A DNA stretch of 64,000 bases, from assembly GCA_015065385.1 (NCBI GenBank), contig SVQK01000041.1, forward strand, positions 40,077 through 104,076, written 5' to 3'. The stretch is from Oscillospiraceae bacterium (GTDB lineage Bacteria; Bacillota; Clostridia; Oscillospirales; CAG-272). Shown here piece by piece: positions 26,108 to 35,361 of the stretch; the first letter of the stretch is position 1, and each line of letters opens with the position of its first letter. Position numbers and translations under genes: made by a program. The notes below the pieces were generated by a model, which made no database searches, was not told where the DNA came from, and saw only the letters and a list, made by a program, of their open reading frames with translations.

Positions 26108-27505
26108 ATGAAGAAGATCAAGGCTCTCCCGGCGGTTCTGCTCGCTCTGTGCCTGCTCATCAGCGGGTGCGGGAACGCAAGCAGCAGCCTGCCGGAGGGA
26201 GAATCGGAAACGGATGGGACGGAGGAACCCGCGGCGGTATCCGCATCCCCATCAACGGACGAAACGGAAGGAGAAGAGGACATGACGGCGGATGTGATCG
26301 AAGAAGCAAAGGAGCTGACCCTGTCGGAGCAGGCCGAGGCGATCAGGAACGAGCTCTGGGCGGCGTACTGCGAAAAGGAGCGGGCGGACGAGACCCGGAT
26401 CTCGGAGGACAAAAAGAACGCCATCTCCATGGACGGCGTGACGATGAAATACGGTATCAAGACCGTGGGCAAGGCGGATGAAAACGGGCTCTATCCCCTC
26501 TACATCGCGCTCCACGGCGGCGGGTCGGACGAGACCGGCAGAATCAACGACGATCAGTGGCGGCAGATGGCCAGCTACTACCTCGGCGGGGTGAAAAACG
26601 GCGTCTATGTCAATCCCCGCGCGGTGCGGGACACATGGGACTGTCATTCGAACCCGGAGTCCTACCCGATCTACGACCGGCTGATCGAGAACATGATCCT
26701 CTTCCGGAACGTGGATCCGAACCGCGTGTACATCCTCGGATTCTCAGCGGGCGGAGACGGCGTCTATCAGATCACGCCGAGGATGACGGACCGGTTCGCG
26801 GCGGCCAACATGTCGGCAGGCCATCCGAACGGCGTCAAGCTGGAGAGCCTCTACAACATGCCCCTCCAGCTTCAGGTGGGCATTAACGACTCCGCCTACA
26901 ACCGGAACAAAGTGACCGCGGAATACGACTATCTGCTTGAAAAGCTCGGGAAGAAATACGGCGGCGGCTATATCCACAAAACCAATATCCACATCGGCCA
27001 CGCGCACAACTTCGCAGACTACGACGACGCGAAGCACGAGATCGTGGACGATGTGAGCGCGTTCTTCCGGAACAAGGACTACGGCACGACGAAGGAGGTC
27101 ACAAGCGCCCTCCGCTTCCTCGACCAGTACGTCCGGGATCCGCTTCCGGACACGGTGGTGTGGAATCTGGGCGTGCGGGCGTCGATGCGCAGGACGGACA
27201 GCTTCTTCTGGCTTTCCGCTCCGAAGACCGTCTCGAGCGGGATTGTCACCGCGCGCGCGGACCGGGAGGCCAACTCCGTCACCATCGAGACGGACAAGGT
27301 GAGCGACAGGTCCCTGAGCGTTCTGCTCTCCGCGCGGATGTTCGATTTCACAAAGCCCGTCACGATCGTGCTCGACGGCGAATCGCGCGAGGTGACGCCC
27401 GAAATCCGCCGCGAGGTCATGGAAGAGACGCTTGCGGAGCGCGGGGATCCGGAGTGGATCTTCGAGGACAAAATCGACCTCTCCTCCCTCTTCGGGGAAA
27501 ACTGA
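26108..27505 (+). CDS. Secreted alpha/beta-hydrolase lipoprotein (putative esterase)
   Basis: A 465-aa lipoprotein with signal peptide and lipobox LLISGC (Cys21), then an acidic linker to about residue 65. The alpha/beta-hydrolase core contains LYIALHGGGSDE (oxyanion region) and the nucleophile elbow GFSAGG with S213; IHIGHAHNF probably holds the catalytic histidine. It resembles PHB-depolymerase and feruloyl-esterase-like hydrolases, so ester side chains of plant polysaccharides are plausible substrates. The ATG at 26108 follows GGAGGAGACGCAT; the upstream in-frame extension crosses the promoter and is rejected. First gene of a three-gene operon. Confidence 0.82.
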   Translation: MKKIKALPAVLLALCLLISGCGNASSSLPEGESETDGTEEPAAVSASPSTDETEGEEDMTADVIEEAKELTLSEQAEAIRNELWAAYCEKERADETRISEDKKNAISMDGVTMKYGIKTVGKADENGLYPLYIALHGGGSDETGRINDDQWRQMASYYLGGVKNGVYVNPRAVRDTWDCHSNPESYPIYDRLIENMILFRNVDPNRVYILGFSAGGDGVYQITPRMTDRFAAANMSAGHPNGVKLESLYNMPLQLQVGINDSAYNRNKVTAEYDYLLEKLGKKYGGGYIHKTNIHIGHAHNFADYDDAKHEIVDDVSAFFRNKDYGTTKEVTSALRFLDQYVRDPLPDTVVWNLGVRASMRRTDSFFWLSAPKTVSSGIVTARADREANSVTIETDKVSDRSLSVLLSARMFDFTKPVTIVLDGESREVTPEIRREVMEETLAERGDPEWIFEDKIDLSSLFGEN

Positions 27506-27541
27506 CGGGAATCGGACAGAGACATTGTGAGGAAGCACAAC

Positions 27542-28762
27542 ATGGAACCGACATTTTATCACGTCAGGCGCGTAATCCGGAAGCTGCCGGGAGAGGTGAT
27601 CCGCGAGATCCCGATCCCGACGCCCGAGGTCACGGAAGGATTCGGCGCGCGGCGAAACATCGGGGCGATCTGCCGGGGACTCGGCGCGAGATCCGTTCTG
27701 CTCGTGACCGACCGCACGATCCGCGGGCTCGGATTCCACGAGGCGGTCACCGAATCGCTCGAAGAAGCCGGGATCCCGTGCGCCGTGTTCAGCGACATCG
27801 ACTCGGAACCGACGGTAGAGATCGTACGGGCGGGGCAGCGGGCGGCGGCGGACTGTTCGGCGGACTGCATCGTCGCGCTCGGGGGCGGATCCGTCCTCGA
27901 CAGCAGCAAGATCATCGCGGCCGGCGCGAAGACGCCCGAGCGGGACGCGGCGCATTATCTGACCAAATTCGCCTATGTGAAGGGCGGGACTCTGCCCATG
28001 GTCACCGTTCCCTCAACGGCGGGCACCGGGGCGGAACACACGGTCGGCGCGGTGGTGATGAACGAGCGCGGCGTGAAATGCTCCACGGTGGTGATCGGAC
28101 TGGACGTACGCCATGTGGTGCTGGACAGCGAGCTGACGGTGAACGCGCCGGTCTCCGTGACCGTCTGGTGCGGGATCGACGCCATGAGCCACGGACTCGA
28201 AGGAGTGCTCGCGGACGTGAAATCCTCCGACGAGGACGCGGAAAAGAGCAGGGCGTGCGTGCGGCTGGTGCTCGAGAACCTGCCCCGGCTGCTGGACGAT
28301 CCGCACGATATCGAGGCGCGGCAGAACATGTTCCGGGCGGCGCACTACGGAGGGAACGCCATCAACCGGCAGCTGGCGGGATACGTTCACGCCTTCGCGC
28401 ACTCCATCGGAGCCCTCTACCACATCCCGCACGGAAAGGCCATCGCGCACTGCCTGCTCCCGGTCCTCTCCGTCCACCGGGATCTCCCCGCTCCGTCCGA
28501 CCGGCTGGCGGCTCTGGCGGTGTCCTGTTCGCTGGCGGATCCCGGGGACGACCGGCGCGCGGCTGTGGACAAGCTCTTCTCCGCCCTGAAAGCCCTTCTT
28601 GACCGGTGCGGGCTCGAGCACGGGTGTTCCGCCATCCGGGAAGAGGACTATCCGCAGCTTGTGAAAATGATCGACGCCGACTCCATCAACTACTCGCCTC
28701 CCAAAACGCTCGGGGACGGCGAGATCCGGACGCTGCTCGACGCGATCCGAAAGGGGGATTGA
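27542..28762 (+). CDS. Iron-containing alcohol dehydrogenase
   Basis: A 406-aa group III (Fe-dependent) alcohol dehydrogenase using NAD(P)H. The N-terminal nucleotide domain has LGGGSVLDSSKIIA and VPSTAGTGAEHT; the helical domain supplies the metal ligands in GIDAMSHGLEG and in HAFAHSIGALYHIPHG. The ATG at 27542 follows GAGGAAGCACAAC; a GTG 15 bases upstream lacks a ribosome site. The aldehyde dehydrogenase gene starts 2 bases after the stop, so the two enzymes probably interconvert an alcohol, aldehyde and acid in sequence, for example from sugar breakdown. Confidence 0.92.
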   Translation: MEPTFYHVRRVIRKLPGEVIREIPIPTPEVTEGFGARRNIGAICRGLGARSVLLVTDRTIRGLGFHEAVTESLEEAGIPCAVFSDIDSEPTVEIVRAGQRAAADCSADCIVALGGGSVLDSSKIIAAGAKTPERDAAHYLTKFAYVKGGTLPMVTVPSTAGTGAEHTVGAVVMNERGVKCSTVVIGLDVRHVVLDSELTVNAPVSVTVWCGIDAMSHGLEGVLADVKSSDEDAEKSRACVRLVLENLPRLLDDPHDIEARQNMFRAAHYGGNAINRQLAGYVHAFAHSIGALYHIPHGKAIAHCLLPVLSVHRDLPAPSDRLAALAVSCSLADPGDDRRAAVDKLFSALKALLDRCGLEHGCSAIREEDYPQLVKMIDADSINYSPPKTLGDGEIRTLLDAIRKGD

Positions 28763-28764
28763 CC

Positions 28765-30183
28765 ATGGCGTTCACCGAAGAGAGGATCCGCGGGATCGTT
28801 CAGGCGCAGCGGGAGTTTTTTGGGTCCGGCGCGACGCTCGACGTGGACTGGCGGATCCGTCAGCTCAAAAAGCTGAAGGCGGCGGTGATCGAGCACGAAG
28901 AGGAGCTCGAAGCCGCGCTGTACGAGGATCTCGGCAAGAGCAGGACCGAGGCGTATCTCTGCGACATCGGGCCCGTGATCGTGGAGGTCAACGAAATCAT
29001 CCGGGGCCTGAAAAAATGGGCGCGCCCGGAACGTCATTTCAGCGGCCTCATGTGCTTCCCGAGCGTCACGACCACGGTCTATAAGATGCCCTACGGCGTC
29101 TCGCTCATCATCAGCCCGTTCAACTTCCCGATCCTGTTGACGCTGGGCGTTCTGGCGGCGAGCATCGGGGGCGGCAACACGGCGGTCATCAAGGCCAGCT
29201 CCAAATCCGCCGCAAGCACCGCCGCCCTCGCAAAGCTGATCTCCGGGATCTTCCCCGAGCACTACGCCGCGGTGATCAACGGGGGTCACGACATCGCCGA
29301 CCTCTGCCTCGCCGAGCGGTTCGACAAGATCTTTTACACGGGCTCCCCGGCCGTTGCGAAGCATGTGCTCTCCGAGGCCGCCAAGAATCTCACCTCCGTC
29401 GCGCTCGAGCTGGGCGGGGAGACGGGCAACTGGTGCGTGGTGAGAAAGGACGCAGACCTCGCCGACGCCGCGCGGAAGATCGCCTTCTTCAAGCTCACAA
29501 ACGCCGGTCAGATCTGCATCAACATCAACCAGATCGCGGTCGCCCAAGAGGCCGCAGAGGATTTCCTTACCCTCCTGAAAGCCGAATTCGTCCGGCAGAT
29601 CGGGGAACGCGCGGAGGACAATCCCGATTACCCGAAGCTCATCACCGACGCGGTTTACGAAAAATGCGAGCGGCTGACCGAAGAGTACCGGGACCGGGTG
29701 GTCTATGGCGGGACGGGGAACCGCGAAACGCGCCGCTATTCTCCGACCGTGCTCTATCCCGTCGGGATCGACGAGGACGTGGTGCGGCACGAGCTGTTCT
29801 GCCCCATTCTGCCCGTCGTGCCGTTCCCGGACGCGGAAATCGGCCGGATCATGGAGACGATCGCGGACCGGGAGCATCCCCTGTCGATGTACGTCTTCAC
29901 CTCCGACCGGAAGTGGGCGAAGTCCGTCATGTCCTCCATGCAGTACGGCGGCGGATGCGTCAACGAGGTGTGCATCCACATGATGGTCAAGGGCGTGCCC
30001 TTCAACGGGACGGGCCACTCCGGCATGGGTGCGTACCACGGCGAATGGGGCTTCCGGGAGTTCACCCACCCTACAACCGTGCTGACCGGAAAGACCCGCT
30101 TCAACCTGCCGCTGCGCGAGCATCCCTACTCCGGAAAGGCCGGAGAGCGGAAGATGGCGCTGTTGAAGCTCTTCGAGAGATAA
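28765..30183 (+). CDS. Aldehyde dehydrogenase (class 3-like)
   Basis: A 472-aa NAD(P)-dependent aldehyde dehydrogenase. Catalytic cysteine C251 (AGQICIN), general-base glutamate E215 (LELGG), the cofactor lysine K143 (VIKAS) and the SPFNFPILL segment are all present. The protein is short and lacks an N-terminal extension, like class 3 enzymes acting on medium-chain or aromatic aldehydes. Translationally coupled to the Fe-alcohol dehydrogenase (2-base gap, ribosome site AAAGGGGG inside that gene). The operon ends at the terminator at 30192. Confidence 0.92.
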   Translation: MAFTEERIRGIVQAQREFFGSGATLDVDWRIRQLKKLKAAVIEHEEELEAALYEDLGKSRTEAYLCDIGPVIVEVNEIIRGLKKWARPERHFSGLMCFPSVTTTVYKMPYGVSLIISPFNFPILLTLGVLAASIGGGNTAVIKASSKSAASTAALAKLISGIFPEHYAAVINGGHDIADLCLAERFDKIFYTGSPAVAKHVLSEAAKNLTSVALELGGETGNWCVVRKDADLADAARKIAFFKLTNAGQICININQIAVAQEAAEDFLTLLKAEFVRQIGERAEDNPDYPKLITDAVYEKCERLTEEYRDRVVYGGTGNRETRRYSPTVLYPVGIDEDVVRHELFCPILPVVPFPDAEIGRIMETIADREHPLSMYVFTSDRKWAKSVMSSMQYGGGCVNEVCIHMMVKGVPFNGTGHSGMGAYHGEWGFREFTHPTTVLTGKTRFNLPLREHPYSGKAGERKMALLKLFER

Positions 30184-30191
30184 ACATAAAT

Positions 30192-30246
30192 CCAGCCCGA
30201 GCGATCGTCACAGACCGTCCGGGCTGGTTTTATTTTGTCCTTTCGC
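30192..30246. terminator. Bidirectional terminator between convergent operons
   Basis: CCAGCCCG (30192-30199) pairs with CGGGCTGG (30230-30237), followed by TTTTATTTT on the plus strand and ATTTATGTTTAT on the minus strand. Confidence 0.85.
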
Positions 30247-30272
30247 TCTTTCCGCCTTGACCTTCGCCCCGG

Positions 30273-30938
30273 TCAGTCCTGCCCGATCCGTTCCCGCTCG
30301 CCGGGATCGTCCCCGTCCGCGAACCATTCGGGATGGGCGGACAGGCGGTCGTCGTCCGTGATCTGACGGATCGCGCGGCACGGATTGCCGACGGCGAGGC
30401 TGTTCTCCGGGATGCTTCTCGTGACCACGGAGCCCGCCCCGATCACCGAGCCCGCGCCGATCTTTACGCCGGGACAGACGGTGACGCCGCCCCCGATCCA
30501 GCAGTTATCCCCGATCTCAACCGATCCCGCCCGCTCGAGGTTGGTCACGCAGCCGGTCTTCGGATTGAGGAAGGAATTCCGATCCTCGAACCGCAGGGGG
30601 TGGATCGGCGTCAGAATGGAGACGTTCGGCCCGATGAACACGCGCGCGCCGATGGTCACTTTTCCTTCGTCCAGCACGGTGAAGTTGAAGTTGGCGTAGC
30701 TCCCCTCGCCCATCGTGATGTGGGTCCCGAAGTCGAACCAGACCGGCCCCTGCAGATAGACGCCCTCGCCGCGGTCCGGCATCAGCTCGTCAAGGATTTC
30801 CCGACGCCGTTCTTCGTCCTCCTCCGTGGTCTCGTTGTAGAGCCTGCACAGAGCATGCGCCCGCGTCCGCTCGTCGGCCATCCCCTCGGAAAACGGATCG
30901 TAGACGAACCCCGCAAACATCTTCTCTTTTTCCGTCAT
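30273..30938 (-). CDS. Sugar O-acetyltransferase (left-handed beta-helix)
   Basis: A 221-aa acetyl-CoA-dependent transferase of the maltose/galactoside O-acetyltransferase family. The N-terminal helical region is followed by hexapeptide repeats (VTIGARVFIGPNVSI, VEIGDNCWIGGGVTV, VKIGAGSVIGAGSVV) and VGNPCRAIR. The catalytic histidine is probably that in ILTPIHPL. Last gene of the five-gene minus-strand operon, 38 bases after the GH3 gene. Acetylation of non-metabolisable sugars is the usual proposed role. Confidence 0.9.
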   Translation of the reverse strand: MTEKEKMFAGFVYDPFSEGMADERTRAHALCRLYNETTEEDEERRREILDELMPDRGEGVYLQGPVWFDFGTHITMGEGSYANFNFTVLDEGKVTIGARVFIGPNVSILTPIHPLRFEDRNSFLNPKTGCVTNLERAGSVEIGDNCWIGGGVTVCPGVKIGAGSVIGAGSVVTRSIPENSLAVGNPCRAIRQITDDDRLSAHPEWFADGDDPGERERIGQD

Positions 30939-30976
30939 GACGGCCTCCTGAGGTTCAGTTTCGGTTTTCGGTCCCG

Positions 30977-33220
30977 TCAGAGAACGATTTCCCCTTCGAG
31001 GCGGATATCCCGCGAGCCTGCGCCGACGAGCACGCGGAACCGTCCGGGCTCCACGGTCCAGCGGTAGCGGATATCCATCAGCTTGAAGCTGTCGTAATCC
31101 AAGAGGAAGGTCACGGTCCGCTCCTCCCCGGCCTTCAGATGGATCCGGCGGAATCCCTTGAGCAGCATCGGCGGCGTGACCACGGAACTCTCCGTGTCGT
31201 CCAGATAGAGCTGCACCACCTCGTCGCCGTCCATCGCGCCGGTATTCTTCACCTTACAGGTCACGACAGCGTCGAAGGTTCCGGTCTTTCTCACGTCCAG
31301 AGCGCTGTACTCAAACTGCGTATAGCTGAGACCGTAGCCGAACGGGAACAGGGCGTTCTTCGGGCCCTCGAGGAAGTTTGGCGCGCCGCCGGGCAGCATG
31401 GAGTAGTAGCAGGGGATCCGGGTGGAGGAACGCGGCAGGGACAGGGGCAGGCGTCCCGCGGGGCTGAATTCTCCGAGAAGTGCTTCGGCGATCGCGCGGG
31501 CTCCGGACTCGCCTCCGAAGAACGCCATGAGGATCGCGCCGCAGACCTCGTTCTCGCGGGAAAGATCCAGCGGCTTTCCGTTTTCGACCACCAGAATCAG
31601 CGGCTTTCCGAGCGCGGCCAGCTTTTCGATCAGCTCGCGCTGGCGTCCGTTCAGGGTCAGCTCGCAGCGGTCGTGCCCTTCCCCGGAGGTGATGGTGTTG
31701 TCGCCGCCCACGAAAACGACCGCGTCGCAGGAGGAGGCAATGGCGAGCGCTTCTTCCATCTCGTCCGCGATCTCGTCCTCGCCCTCGGAATAGAGGTGGG
31801 GCTGTCCGTCCACGATACGGGGCTGCTTCTTGTCATAGGTGATCGCGCAGCCGTTGCACTGGCGGACCGTCACGTCCCCGCCGAGCTTCGCTTTCAGCCC
31901 GTCGAACAGGGACGGGATCGGGAACTGCGGCGTGGAGGAATACCCGCCGATCTTCTGCGCCGCGGAAGACGGGCCGATCAGCGCGACGGATTTCAGATCC
32001 TTTTTCAAGGGGAGAACGCCGTCGTTTTTAAGAAGCACCAGCGATTCCCGCGCGGCTCTGTGGGATACGGCCCGGTGCTCTTCGCAGCGTATGATCCCCT
32101 CCCACGCGCGCTCGTCGGTGTAGGGTTGATCGAACAGCCCGAGCTCGAACTTGACCCGGAGCACACGGGTCACGATGTCGTCCAGCCGCTCCATGGAGAG
32201 CCTGCCTTCCTCGACCAGATCGATCACGGTCTGCTTCCAGAACGTGGGATCATAGTCGCAGCCCTGCACGTCCAGTCCGTTCCGCATGGCCAAACAGACG
32301 GCGTCCTTGTCCGTTGCGACCAGATGGTGCGCGTCCTTCAGCCGTCCGACGCCGCCCCAGTCCGAGCGGGAGTAGCCTTTCAGCTGGAAACGATCCTTCA
32401 AAACGTCCTTCAGATACCATTCCGAGGCCATGAGCGGGTCGCCGTCCACGCAGTTGTAGCTGACCATGACGTTGTACGCGCCGCCCTCCCGGATCCCGGC
32501 CTCGAAAACGGGCAGATAGCAGCTTTCGACCTCGCGCCGTCCGGCTCTGGCGGGAGAACAGTTCGTGCCGCCCTCCGCGATGCCGTGGACACAGTAGTGC
32601 TTCGGCTCGGCGATCACGGCGTCCGGACGGGAAATGTCCCCCTTCTGCTCGCCCTGAATGATCGCCGCCGCCATCCGGGAGGAGAGATAGGTGTCCTCGC
32701 CGAACGTCTCCTCGATCCGGCCCCACCGGGATTCCCGCGCCACGTCGAGGTTGGGGGCGAGGATCTCGTGCATGCCGAGCGCTCTCGTCTCCCGTCCGAT
32801 GGCCGCGCCGATCTCCTTCACAAGCTCCGGATCGAAGGTCGCGCCGAAGTTGACGGGTGTGGGGAACACCGTTCCTCTCACGCCGCTGATCCCGTGGAGC
32901 GCTTCGCCCGTGAAGATCGCCGGGATCCCGAGGCGGGAGTGCTCGATGAAGTACCGCTGGATCTTGTTGAACGGCACGGGCGTGGAGTACATGTCGTGGA
33001 TGAAGCCGATGCCGTCCCCGCCAAAGTCCGCCCAGAGCTTTTCCCTGTCGAACTCCGTGTCCTCCTCGACGCTGCAGTGCTGGCGGGGATCCGGCTTTGT
33101 CGCGTATTCGACGCCGCGCATCATGCAGGTCTGAGCGGCCTTTTCGGCAAGAGTCATCCGGGCGAGCAGGTCCGCTGCCCTTCTTTCCGCGGACAGAGCG
33201 GGATTCTGATAATCAAACAT
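30977..33220 (-). CDS. Glycoside hydrolase family 3 (beta-glucosidase/beta-xylosidase type)
   Basis: A 747-aa intracellular exo-glycosidase. The N-terminal TIM barrel carries the nucleophile D287 in GYSRSDWGGV together with APNLDVARESRWGRIEETFG and VIAEPKHYCVHG; the alpha/beta sandwich (about 395-600) and C-terminal fibronectin-III-like domain complete the normal family architecture. No signal peptide. Specificity (beta-glucosidase or beta-xylosidase) cannot be fixed from sequence. It lies 31 bases after the branching enzyme gene. Confidence 0.93.
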   Translation of the reverse strand: MFDYQNPALSAERRAADLLARMTLAEKAAQTCMMRGVEYATKPDPRQHCSVEEDTEFDREKLWADFGGDGIGFIHDMYSTPVPFNKIQRYFIEHSRLGIPAIFTGEALHGISGVRGTVFPTPVNFGATFDPELVKEIGAAIGRETRALGMHEILAPNLDVARESRWGRIEETFGEDTYLSSRMAAAIIQGEQKGDISRPDAVIAEPKHYCVHGIAEGGTNCSPARAGRREVESCYLPVFEAGIREGGAYNVMVSYNCVDGDPLMASEWYLKDVLKDRFQLKGYSRSDWGGVGRLKDAHHLVATDKDAVCLAMRNGLDVQGCDYDPTFWKQTVIDLVEEGRLSMERLDDIVTRVLRVKFELGLFDQPYTDERAWEGIIRCEEHRAVSHRAARESLVLLKNDGVLPLKKDLKSVALIGPSSAAQKIGGYSSTPQFPIPSLFDGLKAKLGGDVTVRQCNGCAITYDKKQPRIVDGQPHLYSEGEDEIADEMEEALAIASSCDAVVFVGGDNTITSGEGHDRCELTLNGRQRELIEKLAALGKPLILVVENGKPLDLSRENEVCGAILMAFFGGESGARAIAEALLGEFSPAGRLPLSLPRSSTRIPCYYSMLPGGAPNFLEGPKNALFPFGYGLSYTQFEYSALDVRKTGTFDAVVTCKVKNTGAMDGDEVVQLYLDDTESSVVTPPMLLKGFRRIHLKAGEERTVTFLLDYDSFKLMDIRYRWTVEPGRFRVLVGAGSRDIRLEGEIVL

Positions 33221-33251
33221 CTATCTTTCCTCCTGATGGTGGGGTCTTTCT

Positions 33252-35309
33252 TTATTCCGTTTTTTCCGTTCCGCCGGGCATTTTTGCGGATTCGGGCGAA
33301 TCGGGCGATTCGGGATCCTCCGCGATCCTGCTGACGGGGCAGAGGACGGCGGCGGTCCGGGCGGGGAGATACAGCCTCACCGCATTGCCCTTTTTGCCGG
33401 GGTCGAACGCGCTGACCGGATCCCGTCCGATCCTGCCGTAGCCTCCGTAGCAGTAGTCGTCGGTGCTGAACAGGACGCGGTAGTCCTCCCCTGCGCTCAC
33501 CGGGATCCGGTAGCCGGTATAGCTGCGGTCCGGGGAGAAGTTGAAGGCGAAAAGCAGCCCGCCCCGCTCGAAGGCCAGCACATGGTCGTCCTCGTGAATC
33601 CACCGGAGCGCGGGCCAAGGCTCGTCGAAAATGCGGTACCGCTTCGCCGTATGGATCATATCCCGGTCGAACAGGCCGAGAGCGCGGTATTTGAGGTTCG
33701 GATCCGCGGCGAGGCTCCACTGACGTCGGCAGTACTGAAAGCTGTTCCCGTTCCCGGGGCGCGGAAAGTCGATCCACTCCGGATGCCCGAACTCGTTGCC
33801 CATGAAGGTCAGGTATCCGTTGCCCCCCGCCGCCATGGTGACGAGCCGGATCATCTTGTGCAGCGCGGTCGCCCGGTCGATCACGAGGCTGTGGCATCCC
33901 GCCTCCATCTGATCGTACATCGCTGCGCCGGCCAGACGGAACATCATGGTCTGATCCCCGACGAGGGCCTGATCGTGACTCTCCACATAGGCGACGGTCG
34001 GAGCGTTGCGGAAGGTCAGCTCCTTCCAGAGGGTCCCGAGGTGCCAGTCCTCGTCCGATTTCTCCTTGACCCATTTGATCCACAGATCGGGGATGCCCAT
34101 GCCGAGGCGGTAGTCGAAGCCGATTCCGCCGTCCTCCACCGGTTCGCACATCCCGGGCATGCCGCTCATGTCCTCGGCGACGGTGACGGCGTTCGGATTG
34201 AGCTCGTGGGTCAGCTCGTTCGCCAGCTGGAGGTAGGTCACGGCCTCCGTGTCGGTGTTCATGGTGAAATAGGAGGCGAGGGAGTCGAAAGATTCGCCCA
34301 GTCCGTGGCTGTGATAGAGCATTGAGGTGACGCCGTCGAACCGGAATCCGTCGAAATGGTACTCCTCCATCCAGAATTTCAGGTTGCTGAGCAGGAAGTG
34401 GAGCACCTCCGGCTTGTCGTAGTTGAAGAGTTTCGTCCCCCACGCGGGATGGTCGCCCTCCGGTCCGTCGTGGAAAAACTGATAAGACGTCCCGTCGAAG
34501 AGGTTGATCCCCTCGAGCGTGTTGCCCACGGCGTGGGAATGAACGACGTCGAGCAGCACCCGGATCCCCGTTTCATGCGCGCGGTTGACCAGATACTTGA
34601 GGTCGTCCGGATAGCCGAACCGGCTGGACGCGGCGAAAAAGCTCGACACCTGATAGCCGAAGGAGCCGTAGAACGGGTGCTCCATGACGGCCATGAGCTG
34701 GACGGTGTTGTATCCGAGCTCCGAAACGCGCGGGAGAACGGTGTCGGCGAACTCCCGGTAGGTGGCGATGCGGCAATCCTCGCTCGACATGCCCACATGG
34801 GCTTCGTAGATCAGAAGCGGCCCGTCTTCCGAAAATCCCGCGTCCGTCCACGGATAGGGCTCACACTCGTCCCAGACCTCGCAGCACCAGCTCTGGGTCA
34901 CCCAGTCCTGCGTGACGCGGCGGGCGTAGAGAGGGACGTGCTGGGTCAGGCGGTCGCCGTTCTGCACGATCGTGAGCACCCGGCTGCCCTTTTTGAGGAT
35001 ATCCCCGGGCAGAAAAAGCTCCCAGTTCCCGCTCCCGTCTTCCAGCTTCTTCATAGGCGTGTCGGTCCAGCGCCAGTCGTTGAAATCCCCGGTCAGATAG
35101 AGCCGGTCCGCGCCGGGAGCCCATTCCCGGTAGACCCATCCGCTGCTCTGCCAGTGAAAGCCGTAGTAGGTGTGCGCGTTCGCAAAGTCGCGCAGGTGTT
35201 CGGTCTTCCCCAGAATCTGCTTCCTCTTTTTCCGGTAGAGCTCCATGCGCAGATCGAGATCCTTCCGATACGGAATCAGTTCCGGGTGGGTGTTCAGGAT
35301 ACGCAGCAT
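33252..35309 (-). CDS. glgB: 1,4-alpha-glucan branching enzyme, eukaryotic-type (GH13_8-like)
   Basis: A 685-aa glycogen branching enzyme. An N-terminal CBM48-like module (about 50-140) precedes the GH13 barrel with nucleophile D325 (GFRFDGVTSM), acid/base E379 (TVAEDMSGMP) and D446 (VESHDQALVG). The MLYHSHG stretch and overall pattern resemble eukaryotic GBE1 rather than classical bacterial GlgB. The ATG at 35309 follows AGAGGTGAACCGT; the long in-frame extension upstream is antisense reading into the PHP gene. No other glycogen gene is adjacent; neighbours are a PHP phosphoesterase and GH3. Confidence 0.92.
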   Translation of the reverse strand: MLRILNTHPELIPYRKDLDLRMELYRKKRKQILGKTEHLRDFANAHTYYGFHWQSSGWVYREWAPGADRLYLTGDFNDWRWTDTPMKKLEDGSGNWELFLPGDILKKGSRVLTIVQNGDRLTQHVPLYARRVTQDWVTQSWCCEVWDECEPYPWTDAGFSEDGPLLIYEAHVGMSSEDCRIATYREFADTVLPRVSELGYNTVQLMAVMEHPFYGSFGYQVSSFFAASSRFGYPDDLKYLVNRAHETGIRVLLDVVHSHAVGNTLEGINLFDGTSYQFFHDGPEGDHPAWGTKLFNYDKPEVLHFLLSNLKFWMEEYHFDGFRFDGVTSMLYHSHGLGESFDSLASYFTMNTDTEAVTYLQLANELTHELNPNAVTVAEDMSGMPGMCEPVEDGGIGFDYRLGMGIPDLWIKWVKEKSDEDWHLGTLWKELTFRNAPTVAYVESHDQALVGDQTMMFRLAGAAMYDQMEAGCHSLVIDRATALHKMIRLVTMAAGGNGYLTFMGNEFGHPEWIDFPRPGNGNSFQYCRRQWSLAADPNLKYRALGLFDRDMIHTAKRYRIFDEPWPALRWIHEDDHVLAFERGGLLFAFNFSPDRSYTGYRIPVSAGEDYRVLFSTDDYCYGGYGRIGRDPVSAFDPGKKGNAVRLYLPARTAAVLCPVSRIAEDPESPDSPESAKMPGGTEKTE

Positions 35310-35361
35310 ACGGTTCACCTCTTTGGATTGGATACTCCCGCCGGGGGAGCCATGGGACCGC

